DNA of 64,000 nt from Kumtagia sp964244725. GTDB taxonomy: Bacteria > Pseudomonadota > Alphaproteobacteria > Rhizobiales > Rhizobiaceae. Shown piece by piece: positions 34,819-43,755 of this stretch. The DNA lies in NCBI GenBank assembly GCA_964244725.1, contig CAXTJQ010000004.1, forward strand, positions 124,001-188,000. The letters run 5' to 3'. The notes under the pieces are model-generated. The model was given only the letters and a program-made list of their open reading frames with translations. It was not told the origin of the DNA and ran no database searches. Each line of letters opens with the position of its first letter. Position 1 is the first letter of the stretch. Position numbers and translations under genes: made by a program.

Positions 34819-37244
34819 TGTCGGGAGCGGCCACGCCATCCCTGCGCCCGGCCCCGCGCCGCGCCCTCCGGGGCGCGACAGCCTTGGCGTGCCTTGCGGC
34901 GCTCGGCGTCCTGACAATCGCCGCGAAAGCGCAGGATCTCGGCGGACTGACCGATAGGGTGGCCGCGAACGCGCCCGAAGGTTCGCAGATGTTGCTCGAG
35001 GCCGATACGCTGGTCTACGACATCGACGGCGACACGGTGACGGCCGTCGGCGGGGTGCGGATCGACTATGCCGGCAACAAGCTGGTCGCGCAGCGCGTCA
35101 CCTACAACCGCAAGACGTCGCGGCTGCTGGCGAGCGGCGGCGTGCAGATCGTCGACAGCAGCGGCACCAAGGTGTTCTCCGACGAGATCGACATTACGGA
35201 CGATTTCGCCGACGGCTTCGTCAACACGCTGCGGGTCGAGACCGTCGACAAGACCTATTTCGCCGCCGAGAGCGCGGAGCGGCAGGGCGGCCAGCTCACG
35301 ACCTTCAACAGCGGCGTCTATACGGCGTGCGCGCCGTGCGAGGCCAAGCCCGACCGGGCCCCGATCTGGCGCATCAAGGCCAGGAAGATCATCTGGAACG
35401 GCAAGGCCAAGACCATCCGTTTCGAGCAATCGCGCTTCGAGTTCTTCGGCTTCCCCCTCGCCGGACTGCCGGCCTTCGAGATCGCGGACCCGACTGTCAA
35501 GCGCAAGAGCGGCTTCCTCACCCCGACCCTCACCGTCAATTCGCACCTCGGCGCGGGCGTCAAAGTCCCGTATTACCTGGCGCTTTCACCGACCTACGAC
35601 CTGACGCTGACGGGGACCGGCTATACCAAGCAGGGTTTCCTGGGCGAGGCGGAGTGGCGTCAGCGGTTCGACAATGGCGACTACACGCTGAAAATGGCCG
35701 GCATATACCAGGCCAATCCCGACGGGTTCGATGCCAACGGCGTCAATGCGGGCGACAGCGACGACCCGAACCGGTTGCGCGGCATGGTCGGGTCGAAGGG
35801 ACATTTCGACCTCAATCCGCGCTGGGAGTTCGGATGGAACGCCCTCTACCAGACCGACAAGAACTTTTCGCGCACCTATTCGATCGAAGGCTTCCGCGAA
35901 TACACCCATCGCTCCGAAGTCTACCTGACGGGGCTGAACGACCGGAACTACCTCGATCTGCGGAGCATGAAGTTCGACATCCAGGAGGACATCAGGGACG
36001 ACACCCTGTCCACGGACGGCGAACAGCCGCTGGTGCTGCCGTCCTTCGACTATTCCTACACGCCCGACGAGCCGCTTGCCGGCGGCGAGCTGAACATCGA
36101 CGTCAACAGCCGCACAATCGTCCGCTCGCGTCTCGACGCCACGACCTTCGATAATCTGTCGAGACGGCGGTCCGACCTCGTGCAGGGCATCGAGGGAACA
36201 TCGTCCCGCGTCACGGCGGAAGCCGAGTGGAAGCGCAGCTTCGTCAGCGACGGCGGCCTGGTGCTGACGCCGCTGCTGCAATTCCAGGCCGACACGACCT
36301 ATGTCGACCCGTCGCAGGGATCGGTGGCGGCCATCAATGCCCTGGCCGCCAATCCGCTCGGCGGCGCATCGACCGACATCCAGTCCGACTACAATCGCGC
36401 GATGGCCACGGCCGGCATGGAGATGCGCTGGCCCGTGCTGTTCGCGTCGGCCAACGCGTCGCATGTGCTCGAACCCATGGCGCAGATTTTCGCGCGGCCC
36501 AACGAGGCCTTCGGCTCGACCCTCGATATCCCCAACGAAGACGCCCAGAGCTTCGTCTTCGACGCGGCGACGCTGTTCGAGCGCGACAAGTTCTCGGGCT
36601 ACGACCGGGTCGAAGGCGGCACGCGCGCCAATCTCGGGCTGCGCTACAGCGGCGCGTTCGGCAGCGGCTGGGCGACCAACGCGCTGGTCGGCCAGTCCTA
36701 TCAACTCGCCGGCGAGAATTCCTTCGCCTCGCCCGATCTCGTCAACGTCGGCGCGTATTCCGGACTCGAAACCGAAACCTCGGACTATGTCGGGCTTGTC
36801 GGACTTTCGGCGCCGTTCGGGCTCTCCGGCTCGCTCGGCGGACGCTTCGACGAGCAAAGCCTAGAACTGCGCCGGATGGAGGCCAAGGCCGGCTACTCGA
36901 CGTCGCGCGTCAGCCTGACGACGAACTACGCGTATATCCAGGCGCAGCCGCTTTACGGCTTCAGTGAGGATCGCCACGAGGTCACCACGGCGAGTTCGCT
37001 CCGCTTTCATGACAATTGGCGCGTTTTCGGCTCCGGAACCTACGACATCAAATCCGGCGTGCTGGTATCGGACGCGGTCGGCCTCGGCTACGACGACGAA
37101 TGCTTCGCCTATACGCTGACCATGGCGAATTCGCGCGAGGCCGACGGCTACGGCGACGACGAGCGCACCTTCGGCTTCAGCGTCTCGCTGCGCACGCTCG
37201 GCGACATCGGGACCGGAACGCCGCAAAGCGCGTTTACGCGCTGA
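34818..37244 (+). CDS. lptD: LPS-assembly outer-membrane protein LptD
   Basis: An 808-residue precursor. The GTG start overlaps the lptG stop, and a signal peptide (hydrophobic ATALACLAALGVLTIAA) is cleaved near AKA-Q. An OstA-like jellyroll follows (about 50-190: LLEADTLVYDIDGDTV, VGGVRIDYAGNKLVAQRV), then the large C-terminal barrel. LptD with LptE inserts LPS in the outer leaflet. The mature protein has only three cysteines: a pair in YTACAPCEAK and one in DDECFAYT, fewer than the four of E. coli LptD. The next gene encodes its chaperone SurA. Confidence 0.95.
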   Translation: MSGAATPSLRPAPRRALRGATALACLAALGVLTIAAKAQDLGGLTDRVAANAPEGSQMLLEADTLVYDIDGDTVTAVGGVRIDYAGNKLVAQRVTYNRKTSRLLASGGVQIVDSSGTKVFSDEIDITDDFADGFVNTLRVETVDKTYFAAESAERQGGQLTTFNSGVYTACAPCEAKPDRAPIWRIKARKIIWNGKAKTIRFEQSRFEFFGFPLAGLPAFEIADPTVKRKSGFLTPTLTVNSHLGAGVKVPYYLALSPTYDLTLTGTGYTKQGFLGEAEWRQRFDNGDYTLKMAGIYQANPDGFDANGVNAGDSDDPNRLRGMVGSKGHFDLNPRWEFGWNALYQTDKNFSRTYSIEGFREYTHRSEVYLTGLNDRNYLDLRSMKFDIQEDIRDDTLSTDGEQPLVLPSFDYSYTPDEPLAGGELNIDVNSRTIVRSRLDATTFDNLSRRRSDLVQGIEGTSSRVTAEAEWKRSFVSDGGLVLTPLLQFQADTTYVDPSQGSVAAINALAANPLGGASTDIQSDYNRAMATAGMEMRWPVLFASANASHVLEPMAQIFARPNEAFGSTLDIPNEDAQSFVFDAATLFERDKFSGYDRVEGGTRANLGLRYSGAFGSGWATNALVGQSYQLAGENSFASPDLVNVGAYSGLETETSDYVGLVGLSAPFGLSGSLGGRFDEQSLELRRMEAKAGYSTSRVSLTTNYAYIQAQPLYGFSEDRHEVTTASSLRFHDNWRVFGSGTYDIKSGVLVSDAVGLGYDDECFAYTLTMANSREADGYGDDERTFGFSVSLRTLGDIGTGTPQSAFTR

Positions 37245-37332
37245 TCCGCGGAGGCCATGCTTTCGCCGCAGAAAAGCGGCATCGCGACTGCAACAAGGAA
37301 AATAAATTCCGACCTTGAGGGAACAGACCGGC

Positions 37333-38259
37333 GTGAGAAAACTGCTTCTTTCGATGACCGCCGCCACGCTTGCAGCGCTGGCGGCGCCAGTCCTGCCGAT
37401 ACAGTCGGCTTTCGCGAGCGAGATCAAGTATATCGTCAACAATACGGCGATCACGAGCTTCGACATCCAGCATCGCGCCGCGTTCTTGAAGCTGCAGCAC
37501 AAGGGCGGCAATCTCGCCAAGACGGCCGGCGACGACATGGTCGAGCAGACGCTCAAACTGGGCGAGATGGCGCGGCTCAAGATCAACATCAATGACGCGC
37601 AGGTCGATGCGTCGTTCGCGAAATTCGCCACGGCCAACAAGATGACGGTCGCGCAGATGTCCGGCATCCTCGACAAGGCCGGCGTCACCGCACCGCATTT
37701 CAAGGAATACATCCGCACCCAGATGGGATGGAACCAGGCGTTGGCGGCGCGCTTCCGCGCGCAGGGCGGCAGCGTCAGCGAACAGGACGCGGTCCAGCGC
37801 ATGCTCCAGAACGGCGGGACCAAGCCGACCGCCACCGAATACATGCTGCAACAGGTCATTTTCGTCGTGCCGGCCAAGGACCGCGGCGCGCTGCTCGCCA
37901 AGCGCCAGCGGGAGGCGGACGCGATGCGCCAGCGCTTCACCAGTTGCGAGAGCACGCGAAGCTTCGCCAAGGGGCTGATCGACGTCACCGTCCGCGATCT
38001 CGGGCGCATGCTCGCTCCGGAGCTTCCGCAGGACTGGGCCGAGCTGATCAAGAAGACCAAGATGGGCGGCGCAACGTCGACGCGGGCGACCGAACGCGGC
38101 GTCGAATTCATCGGCATCTGCAGCACGCGCGAAGTCTCCGACGACCGCGTCGCCAAGACGGTCTTCCAGGCCGAAGGCACGGACGATCAGCAGGCCGAGG
38201 CCCTGAGCAAGAAATATCTGGAGGAATTGCGCAAGCGAGCCCGCATCGTCGAGCGGTGA
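37333..38259 (+). CDS. surA: SurA-like periplasmic peptidyl-prolyl isomerase/chaperone
   Basis: A 308-residue secreted protein. The signal peptide covers about residues 1-27 (LLLSMTAATLAALAAPVL, cleavage near AFA-S), a SurA_N-type helical chaperone domain starts with EIKYIVNNTAITSFDI, and a parvulin-like segment follows near ATEYMLQQVIFVVP. SurA escorts outer-membrane barrels such as LptD. The start is GTG, with GAGGGA 9-10 nt upstream; a TTG 18 nt earlier is an alternative. It overlaps rsmA by 4 nt (GTGA), with no pdxA in between. Confidence 0.9.
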   Translation: MRKLLLSMTAATLAALAAPVLPIQSAFASEIKYIVNNTAITSFDIQHRAAFLKLQHKGGNLAKTAGDDMVEQTLKLGEMARLKININDAQVDASFAKFATANKMTVAQMSGILDKAGVTAPHFKEYIRTQMGWNQALAARFRAQGGSVSEQDAVQRMLQNGGTKPTATEYMLQQVIFVVPAKDRGALLAKRQREADAMRQRFTSCESTRSFAKGLIDVTVRDLGRMLAPELPQDWAELIKKTKMGGATSTRATERGVEFIGICSTREVSDDRVAKTVFQAEGTDDQQAEALSKKYLEELRKRARIVER

Positions 38260-39158
38260 GCGCTTCAGCGGAATCGCCGTCCCGGATCTCGGCGCGCGCG
38301 CAGGACGGCCTGCCGCCGCTTCGCGACGTGATCGAACGCCACGGCCTGCAGCCGCGCAAGGCGCTCGGACAGAACTTCCTCCTCGACCTCAATCTCACCG
38401 GCAGGATCGCGCGGGCCGCCGGCGACCTCACCGGCTGCACGGTGATCGAGGTCGGTCCCGGACCAGGAGGGTTGACCCGTTCGCTGCTTTCGGCCGGCGC
38501 GCGGCGGGTCGTCGCGATCGAACGCGACGAGCGCTGCCTGGCCGCGCTGGCCGAGATCGCGGCGCATCATCCGGGACGGCTCGACATCGTTTCCGGCGAT
38601 GCGCTGAAGGTCGACATGGCCGGATCGGCCAGAAGCGAACGCGTCAGGATCGTCGCCAATCTGCCCTACAATGTCGGCACCGAACTGCTTGTGCGATGGC
38701 TGACCGGACCGGTCTGGCCGCCCTTCTACGAGTCGCTGACGCTGATGTTCCAGAAAGAGGTAGCGCAGCGGATCGTGGCGGCGCCCGATACGGAGGCGTT
38801 CGGACGGCTGGCGGTGCTCGCGGGCTGGCGCACCGATGCCCGGATCGCCTTCGACGTGCCGGCCCGCGCCTTTACGCCGCCGCCCAAGGTCACGTCTTCC
38901 GTGGTCCACCTCGTCCCCAGGCCTGCGCCGCTCGCGGCCGACGACAAAATGCTGGCGCGGGTCACCGAACATGCCTTCGGTCAGCGCCGCAAGATGCTGC
39001 GGCAAAGCCTGAAGGCGCTCGACGGCGCGCGGCTGCTGGCCATTACGGGCATCGACGGGACGAGGCGGGCGGAAACGCTTGGCGTCGCGGAGTTCGTGGC
39101 GCTCGCCAACGCGCTGGAAAACCCCCAGCCGAGCCGGCGGGCCGACGATATCGGCTGA
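38256..39158 (+). CDS. rsmA: 16S rRNA (adenine(1518)-N6/adenine(1519)-N6)-dimethyltransferase
   Basis: A 300-residue KsgA/RsmA enzyme that dimethylates the two adenines of helix 45 in 16S rRNA as a late assembly checkpoint. Motifs: KALGQNFLLD at the N-terminus, SAM motif EVGPGPGGLTRSLL, catalytic NLPYNVGTELL, and FTPPPKVTSSVVHL. The start is GTG in the surA stop codon. It is convergent with gmk, with 3 bp between stops. Confidence 0.96.
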   Translation: MSASAESPSRISARAQDGLPPLRDVIERHGLQPRKALGQNFLLDLNLTGRIARAAGDLTGCTVIEVGPGPGGLTRSLLSAGARRVVAIERDERCLAALAEIAAHHPGRLDIVSGDALKVDMAGSARSERVRIVANLPYNVGTELLVRWLTGPVWPPFYESLTLMFQKEVAQRIVAAPDTEAFGRLAVLAGWRTDARIAFDVPARAFTPPPKVTSSVVHLVPRPAPLAADDKMLARVTEHAFGQRRKMLRQSLKALDGARLLAITGIDGTRRAETLGVAEFVALANALENPQPSRRADDIG

Positions 39159-39161
39159 GCT

Positions 39162-39818
39162 TCAGTCCGTCGCTTCGTCGAGCAACCCCGAGACGAAATC
39201 GAACAGGCCGGGATTGCGGTCGCGGCGCAGGCGCTCGGCGGCGACGATCGAGCGCACCTGCGCGAAGGCGCGGTCCAGATCGCGATTGACCACGACGTAG
39301 TCATAGTCGCGCCAGTGCTCGATCTCGACGCGCGCATTGTCGAGACGGCGGCTGATCGCTTCCTCGGCATCCTCGGCCCGCCGTTTCAACCGGCTCTTCA
39401 GTTCCGTTATCGAGGGCGGCAGGATGAAGATCGAGACGATGTCGGCCCGCATCTTCTCTTTGAGCTGCAGCGCGCCCTGCCAGTCGATATCGAACAGCAT
39501 GTCGCGGCCCTCGGCCATCGCGATCTCGACCGGCTCGCGCGGCGTCGCATAGGCGTTGCCATGGACCTCGGCCCATTCGAGCAGCGCGTCGGAATCGCGC
39601 AGGCGTTCGAACTCCCTGGTCGGGACAAACCGGTAGTGCACGCCCTCGATCTCGCTCCCGCGGCGGGCGCGCGTGGTGACGCTGACCGACAGGCTCAGAT
39701 CATGGTCGCTCTCCAGCAAATTGCGCGCGATCGTCGACTTGCCGGCGCCCGAAGGCGACGACAGGACGAGCATCAGCCCTCGGCGCCGAATGCCGGGAGG
39801 TAGGAGCGCCGCCGCCAT
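39162..39818 (-). CDS. gmk: Guanylate kinase
   Basis: A 218-residue enzyme that phosphorylates GMP to GDP. P-loop SSPSGAGKSTIA at about residues 20-31, GMP-binding SVTTRARRGSEIEGVHYRF, then the Asp of FDIDWQGALQL. Length is normal. It begins 3 bp after the stop of the yicC-like gene, a common gene order (mltG-yicC-gmk). Confidence 0.97.
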   Translation of the reverse strand: MAAALLPPGIRRRGLMLVLSSPSGAGKSTIARNLLESDHDLSLSVSVTTRARRGSEIEGVHYRFVPTREFERLRDSDALLEWAEVHGNAYATPREPVEIAMAEGRDMLFDIDWQGALQLKEKMRADIVSIFILPPSITELKSRLKRRAEDAEEAISRRLDNARVEIEHWRDYDYVVVNRDLDRAFAQVRSIVAAERLRRDRNPGLFDFVSGLLDEATD

Positions 39819-39821
39819 ACA

Positions 39822-40712
39822 TCACTCCACGTTCTGGACTTGCTCGCGGAACTGGTCCACCGCAGCCTTCATGTCGAGCCCGATCGCGGTGACCGATCCC
39901 GCGTTCGACTTTGAGCACAAGGTGTTTGATTCCCGGTTAAACTCCTGGGCGAGGAAATCGAGCTTGCGGCCGACCGGCCCGCCGGCTGCAAGCAGCGACC
40001 GCGCCGAAGCGATATGGGCGCCAAGCCGGTCGATCTCCTCGCGGATGTCGGCCCGCGTGGCGAGAAGCGCCGCCTCCATGTGGAGCCGATCCGCGTCGAC
40101 CGCGGCGGTGGCGTCCATCAGCGCTGCGACCTGTTGGGCAAGCCTGGCGCGGATCGCCCGCGGCTCGCGCGACGGGTCGGATTGCGCGCGCCCGACCAGG
40201 GCCTCGATGGCGTCGACATGGCCGGCGATCAGCCGAGCAAGCGCCTGGCCCTCGGCGGCCCGGGCGGTTTCCAGGCCGGCCAACGCCTCGTCGAGGGTCG
40301 CGGCGATCACCAAATCGAGTGCGGAACGGCTCTCCTCGGTCTCCACCGTATCCACGACCTCGAGCACGCCGCGCAGCGCGAGCAGACCGTCGGCGCGCGC
40401 CGCGCCGATCCCAAACTGGTCTTCGAGCCGCTTGGCGAGGCCGGCGAGATCCTTCAGAAAGGCCTCGTTGACGATCGGCTGCGAACCCGCCCCGGCCGCC
40501 CGGCCGAGGGACAGGGTCGCCTGGATGGCGCCGCGTGAAAAGCGTTTCTGGATCGCCTTACGGACGGACGGCTCCAGCCGGTCGCAGCCGGGCGGCAGCC
40601 GCAGCCGGATCTCCAGCGTCTTGCCGTTGACGGAGCGCATTTCCCACACGATCGAGGCCTCGTCCTTCACGGCCGTCGCCCGGGAAAAACCCGTCATGCT
40701 TCGCACGCTCAT
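39822..40712 (-). CDS. yicC: YicC/YloC family endoribonuclease
   Basis: A 296-residue protein. The N-terminal VRSMTGFSRA and VWEMRSVNGKTLEIRLRLPP, together with the C-terminal DFLAQEFNRESNTLCSKS, are the diagnostic YicC_N and DUF1732 signatures. E. coli YicC is an endoribonuclease linked to sRNA turnover. An ATG 15 nt downstream is an alternative start. It lies between mltG and gmk on the same strand. Confidence 0.93.
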   Translation of the reverse strand: MSVRSMTGFSRATAVKDEASIVWEMRSVNGKTLEIRLRLPPGCDRLEPSVRKAIQKRFSRGAIQATLSLGRAAGAGSQPIVNEAFLKDLAGLAKRLEDQFGIGAARADGLLALRGVLEVVDTVETEESRSALDLVIAATLDEALAGLETARAAEGQALARLIAGHVDAIEALVGRAQSDPSREPRAIRARLAQQVAALMDATAAVDADRLHMEAALLATRADIREEIDRLGAHIASARSLLAAGGPVGRKLDFLAQEFNRESNTLCSKSNAGSVTAIGLDMKAAVDQFREQVQNVE

Positions 40713-40737
40713 GCCCGCCACCGCTTTGCCCGCATCG

Positions 40738-41928
40738 CTATGGAAGCGGCTGAATCGACGGCGAAGCGGCGGGCGCCGGCGCGCCGCCGGCTTTGGCCGC
40801 CTCCTCCGCCTCTTTCTGGATGGCGCGGTAGCGTGCGACGTTGCGATTGTGCTCGGCCAGCGATTTGGCGAAGACGTGGCCGCCTGTTCCGTCCGCGACG
40901 AAATAGAGATCGTCGGTCCGCGCGGGGTTGGCCACCGCTTCGAGCGCCGCGCGGCCCGGAATGGCGATCGGCGTCGGCGGCAGGCCGTTGATGACATAGG
41001 TGTTGTAGGGCGTCTTCTTTTCGAGGTCGGACTGGTAGATCGGCCGGTCGGGCGGCTTGCCCGCGCCCTGGAACAGGCCGTAGATGATCGTCGGATCCGA
41101 CTGAAGCCGCATGTTCTTGCGCAGCCGGTTGACGAACACGGAGGCGACCCGGCCGCGCTCGTCGTTGAGGCCGGTTTCCTTTTCGACGATCGACGCGAGC
41201 GTCAAGAATTCGCCGATGTCGGCGAGCGGCAGGTCGGGCGCGCGCTTGGCCCAGGCGGCCTCGACGAACGCCGTCTGCCGCGACGCCAGTTTCGCCACGA
41301 TCTCCTTGCGGGTGTCGCCGCGCGTGAAGGTCTGCGTGTCGGCGGCGATGCTGCCCTCGGCCGGCGCCGGCGACGGCAGGTCGCCGGTCAGGGCCTCGTC
41401 GTCGGCTATGCGGCGCAACGCCTGCGTTACGGTGAGGCCCTCGGGAATCGTGACGGAATGCTGGATCGACTTGCCGCCTTGAAGCAACGCCATGATGTCG
41501 CGCATCGACGCCCCCGCCGGCGCTTCGTATTCGCCGGCCTTCAAGCCGGGATCGGCCCCGCCATAGGCGCGGACGCCCAACTGGAAGATGCGGGCGTTGC
41601 TGATGACGCCGTTGCGCTCGAGCAGCGCCGCGATCTCGCTCGTTCCGGTTCCGGGCTTGACGAGAAAGGTCTTGGCGGCGGCCAGCGGTCCGGGGGTCTC
41701 GAAGCTCTGCTTGCCGAAATAGACGGCTGCGCCGGCGGCGACGACCATCAGGATGACCGCCGACATGACGAAATTCATGAAGACGACGACCTGGTTGCGC
41801 GAGGCGCGCGACCGCCTCTGCGGCGGCGGCTCGGCCGCCGGCTGACGCAGCGCCTGGCTTGCCGGCCTGGCGGATGCCGCCGCGGGCGGCGGCTCCAAAT
41901 CGTCCCTGGGATTGTCGCTGTCGCTCAT
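40738..41928 (-). CDS. mltG: Endolytic murein transglycosylase
   Basis: A 396-residue YceG-family inner-membrane protein that cuts nascent glycan strands and so ends peptidoglycan polymerisation. A cytoplasmic Pro/Ala/Arg-rich N-terminus of about 45 residues precedes one transmembrane helix (FMNFVMSAVILMVVAAGAA) and the periplasmic domain. The catalytic Glu lies in ASIVEKETG, and QSDPTIIYGL is conserved. The usual DTY motif reads ADTQTF here. It lies downstream of fabF and upstream of yicC-gmk. Confidence 0.94.
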   Translation of the reverse strand: MSDSDNPRDDLEPPPAAASARPASQALRQPAAEPPPQRRSRASRNQVVVFMNFVMSAVILMVVAAGAAVYFGKQSFETPGPLAAAKTFLVKPGTGTSEIAALLERNGVISNARIFQLGVRAYGGADPGLKAGEYEAPAGASMRDIMALLQGGKSIQHSVTIPEGLTVTQALRRIADDEALTGDLPSPAPAEGSIAADTQTFTRGDTRKEIVAKLASRQTAFVEAAWAKRAPDLPLADIGEFLTLASIVEKETGLNDERGRVASVFVNRLRKNMRLQSDPTIIYGLFQGAGKPPDRPIYQSDLEKKTPYNTYVINGLPPTPIAIPGRAALEAVANPARTDDLYFVADGTGGHVFAKSLAEHNRNVARYRAIQKEAEEAAKAGGAPAPAASPSIQPLP

Positions 41929-42031
41929 CTCGCCTCGATCGTTTCGCCGCCGATTCGGACGGCGGAGCCACGGTCCTTATCAGTCTCTAGGCGGCAATAT
42001 GGCAAATTTCGCGGCGCAAATGCCGCGCGTT

Positions 42032-43294
42032 TCAGGCGTGAAAGCGCTTGAACACGAGCGATGCGTTCGTTCCGCCGAAGCCGAAGGAATTGGACAGCGC
42101 GACATCGACCTTGCGCGCCCGGGCCTTGTGGGGAACGAGGTCGATCGCGGTGGGCCGTTCGGGATTGTCGAGATTGACGGTCGGCGGAACGACGTTGTCG
42201 CGGATGGCGAGGATCGAGAAGATCGCCTCGGCCGCGCCGGCCGCGCCGAGCAGATGTCCGATCGCCGATTTCGTCGACGACATCGAAAGGCCCGACGCAG
42301 CATCGCCGACCAGGCGCTCGACGGCGCCGAGTTCGATCGTGTCGGCCATGGTCGAGGTGCCGTGCGCATTGATGTAGTCGATATCGCCCGGCTGCAATCC
42401 GGCGCGCTTGATGGCGGCCGTCATGCAGCGGAAGGCGCCGTCGCCGTCCTCGGCGGGCGCCGTGATGTGGTACGCGTCGCCGGTCAGGCCGTATCCGACG
42501 ATCTCGGCGTAGATCCTGGCGCCGCGCGCCAGGGCGTGGTCCAGCGCCTCGAGGACCACGACGCCGGCGCCCTCGCCCATGATGAAACCGTCGCGATCGC
42601 GGTCGAAGGGGCGCGACGCCTGCCGCGGCGTGTCGTTGCGCAAGGTCGACAGCGCGCGGCAGGCCGCGAAGCCCGCCATCGAGAGGCGCGTCACCGGCGC
42701 CTCCGCGCCGCCGGCCAGCATCACGTCGGCATCGCCGAACATGATGAGGCGCGAGGCGTCGCCGATCGCGTGCGCGCCGGTCGAACATGCGGTCACGACG
42801 GCATGGTTGGGGCCCTTGAGGCCGTGCCGTATGGAAACCTGTCCGGAGACCAGGTTGATGATGTTGGCGGGGATGAAGAAGGGACTGATGCGGCGCGGGC
42901 CGCGTTCCTTGAGGATGATGGCGTTGTCGGCGATGCCGTCGATGCCGCCGATGCCCGAACCGATCATGACGCCGGTGGCGTTGCGGTCCTGCGCGGTGGC
43001 CGGCTTCCAGCCGGAATCCGCAAGCGCCTCGTCGGCGGCGGCGATCCCGTAGAGGATGAAATCGCTGATCTTGCGCAGTTCCTTCGGCTCGAGCACCGAT
43101 TCCGGGTTGAAGGTCGCCCCGGCGCCGTCACCCCTGGGGATCGACGCCGCGATGCGGCATGCCAGGTCCCCGACCTCGAAGCGCGTGATCGGCCCGACGG
43201 CGCTGCGGCCGTCGAGGATCTGCTTCCAGCCGTGCTCGACCCCGACGCCGAACGGCGAAAGCAGGCCCAGTCCGGTCACGACGACCCGCCTCAT
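42032..43294 (-). CDS. fabF: 3-oxoacyl-ACP synthase II
   Basis: A 420-residue condensing enzyme of fatty-acid elongation. The thiolase-fold triad is complete: Cys in VVTACSTGAHAIG, His in INAHGTSTMADT, and His in KSAIGHLLGAAG. It opens RRVVVTGLGLLSPFG and ends with NSFGFGGTNASLVF. It extends malonyl-ACP with acyl-ACP. It lies immediately downstream of acpP. Confidence 0.97.
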   Translation of the reverse strand: MRRVVVTGLGLLSPFGVGVEHGWKQILDGRSAVGPITRFEVGDLACRIAASIPRGDGAGATFNPESVLEPKELRKISDFILYGIAAADEALADSGWKPATAQDRNATGVMIGSGIGGIDGIADNAIILKERGPRRISPFFIPANIINLVSGQVSIRHGLKGPNHAVVTACSTGAHAIGDASRLIMFGDADVMLAGGAEAPVTRLSMAGFAACRALSTLRNDTPRQASRPFDRDRDGFIMGEGAGVVVLEALDHALARGARIYAEIVGYGLTGDAYHITAPAEDGDGAFRCMTAAIKRAGLQPGDIDYINAHGTSTMADTIELGAVERLVGDAASGLSMSSTKSAIGHLLGAAGAAEAIFSILAIRDNVVPPTVNLDNPERPTAIDLVPHKARARKVDVALSNSFGFGGTNASLVFKRFHA

Positions 43295-43328
43295 CGCATG
43301 CCCCCGACGCGGTTGACGCCGTCAGCGG

Positions 43329-43565
43329 TCAGGCCGAAGCCTTGTCGATGTATTTCACGGCGTCGCCGACGGTCAGGATGGTCTCGGCCGCGTCGTCGGG
43401 AATCTCGACGCCGAATTCCTCCTCGAAAGCCATGACGAGCTCGACCGTGTCCAGGCTGTCGGCGCCCAGATCGTCGATGAAGCTCGCGCCATCGGTTACC
43501 TTTTCGGCGTCGACGCCGAGATGCTCGACCACGATCTTCTTGACGCGCTCTGCGGTGTCACTCAT
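43329..43565 (-). CDS. acpP: Acyl carrier protein
   Basis: A 78-residue acidic four-helix protein. Phosphopantetheine attaches at Ser37 in GADSLDTVEL. It carries growing acyl chains for FabD, FabG and FabF, all encoded alongside it. AAGGAAG precedes the start. A 190-bp gap after fabG with a hairpin and a predicted promoter suggests acpP has its own strong transcription, as expected for so abundant a protein. Confidence 0.98.
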   Translation of the reverse strand: MSDTAERVKKIVVEHLGVDAEKVTDGASFIDDLGADSLDTVELVMAFEEEFGVEIPDDAAETILTVGDAVKYIDKASA

Positions 43566-43598
43566 TTCCGGCTTCCTTGTCCCTGTTATGCGCCCTCG

Positions 43599-43620
43599 TT
43601 AGCGGGCGCACCGCCGCTAA
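43599..43620. promoter_or_regulatory. Hairpin in the acpP leader
   Basis: Inverted repeat TTAGCGG (43599-43605) and CCGCTAA (43614-43620) with an 8-nt loop, 34 nt before the acpP start on the minus strand. There is no U tract. It may be an attenuator, a stability element or an operator between fabG and acpP. Confidence 0.4.
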
Positions 43621-43694
43621 TCAAGCTGAAAGATCGGCGCTGGCGCAACGCGAAGAGGGCCGCAAAAGGTCCGTTCCGACGGCCGCTACCGGGG

Positions 43695-43724
43695 TCAATA
43701 CATGAAAAACACGGTTGCGTCCAA
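43695..43724 (-). promoter_or_regulatory. Predicted acpP promoter
   Basis: On the minus strand TTGGAC, an 18-nt spacer and TATTGA, ending about 130 nt before the acpP start and within the gap after fabG. It is the only good sigma-70-like pair seen in this gap. Confidence 0.4.
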
Positions 43725-43755
43725 ACTGCGAACGAGCAGGCTCCAGGAAGGCGAT

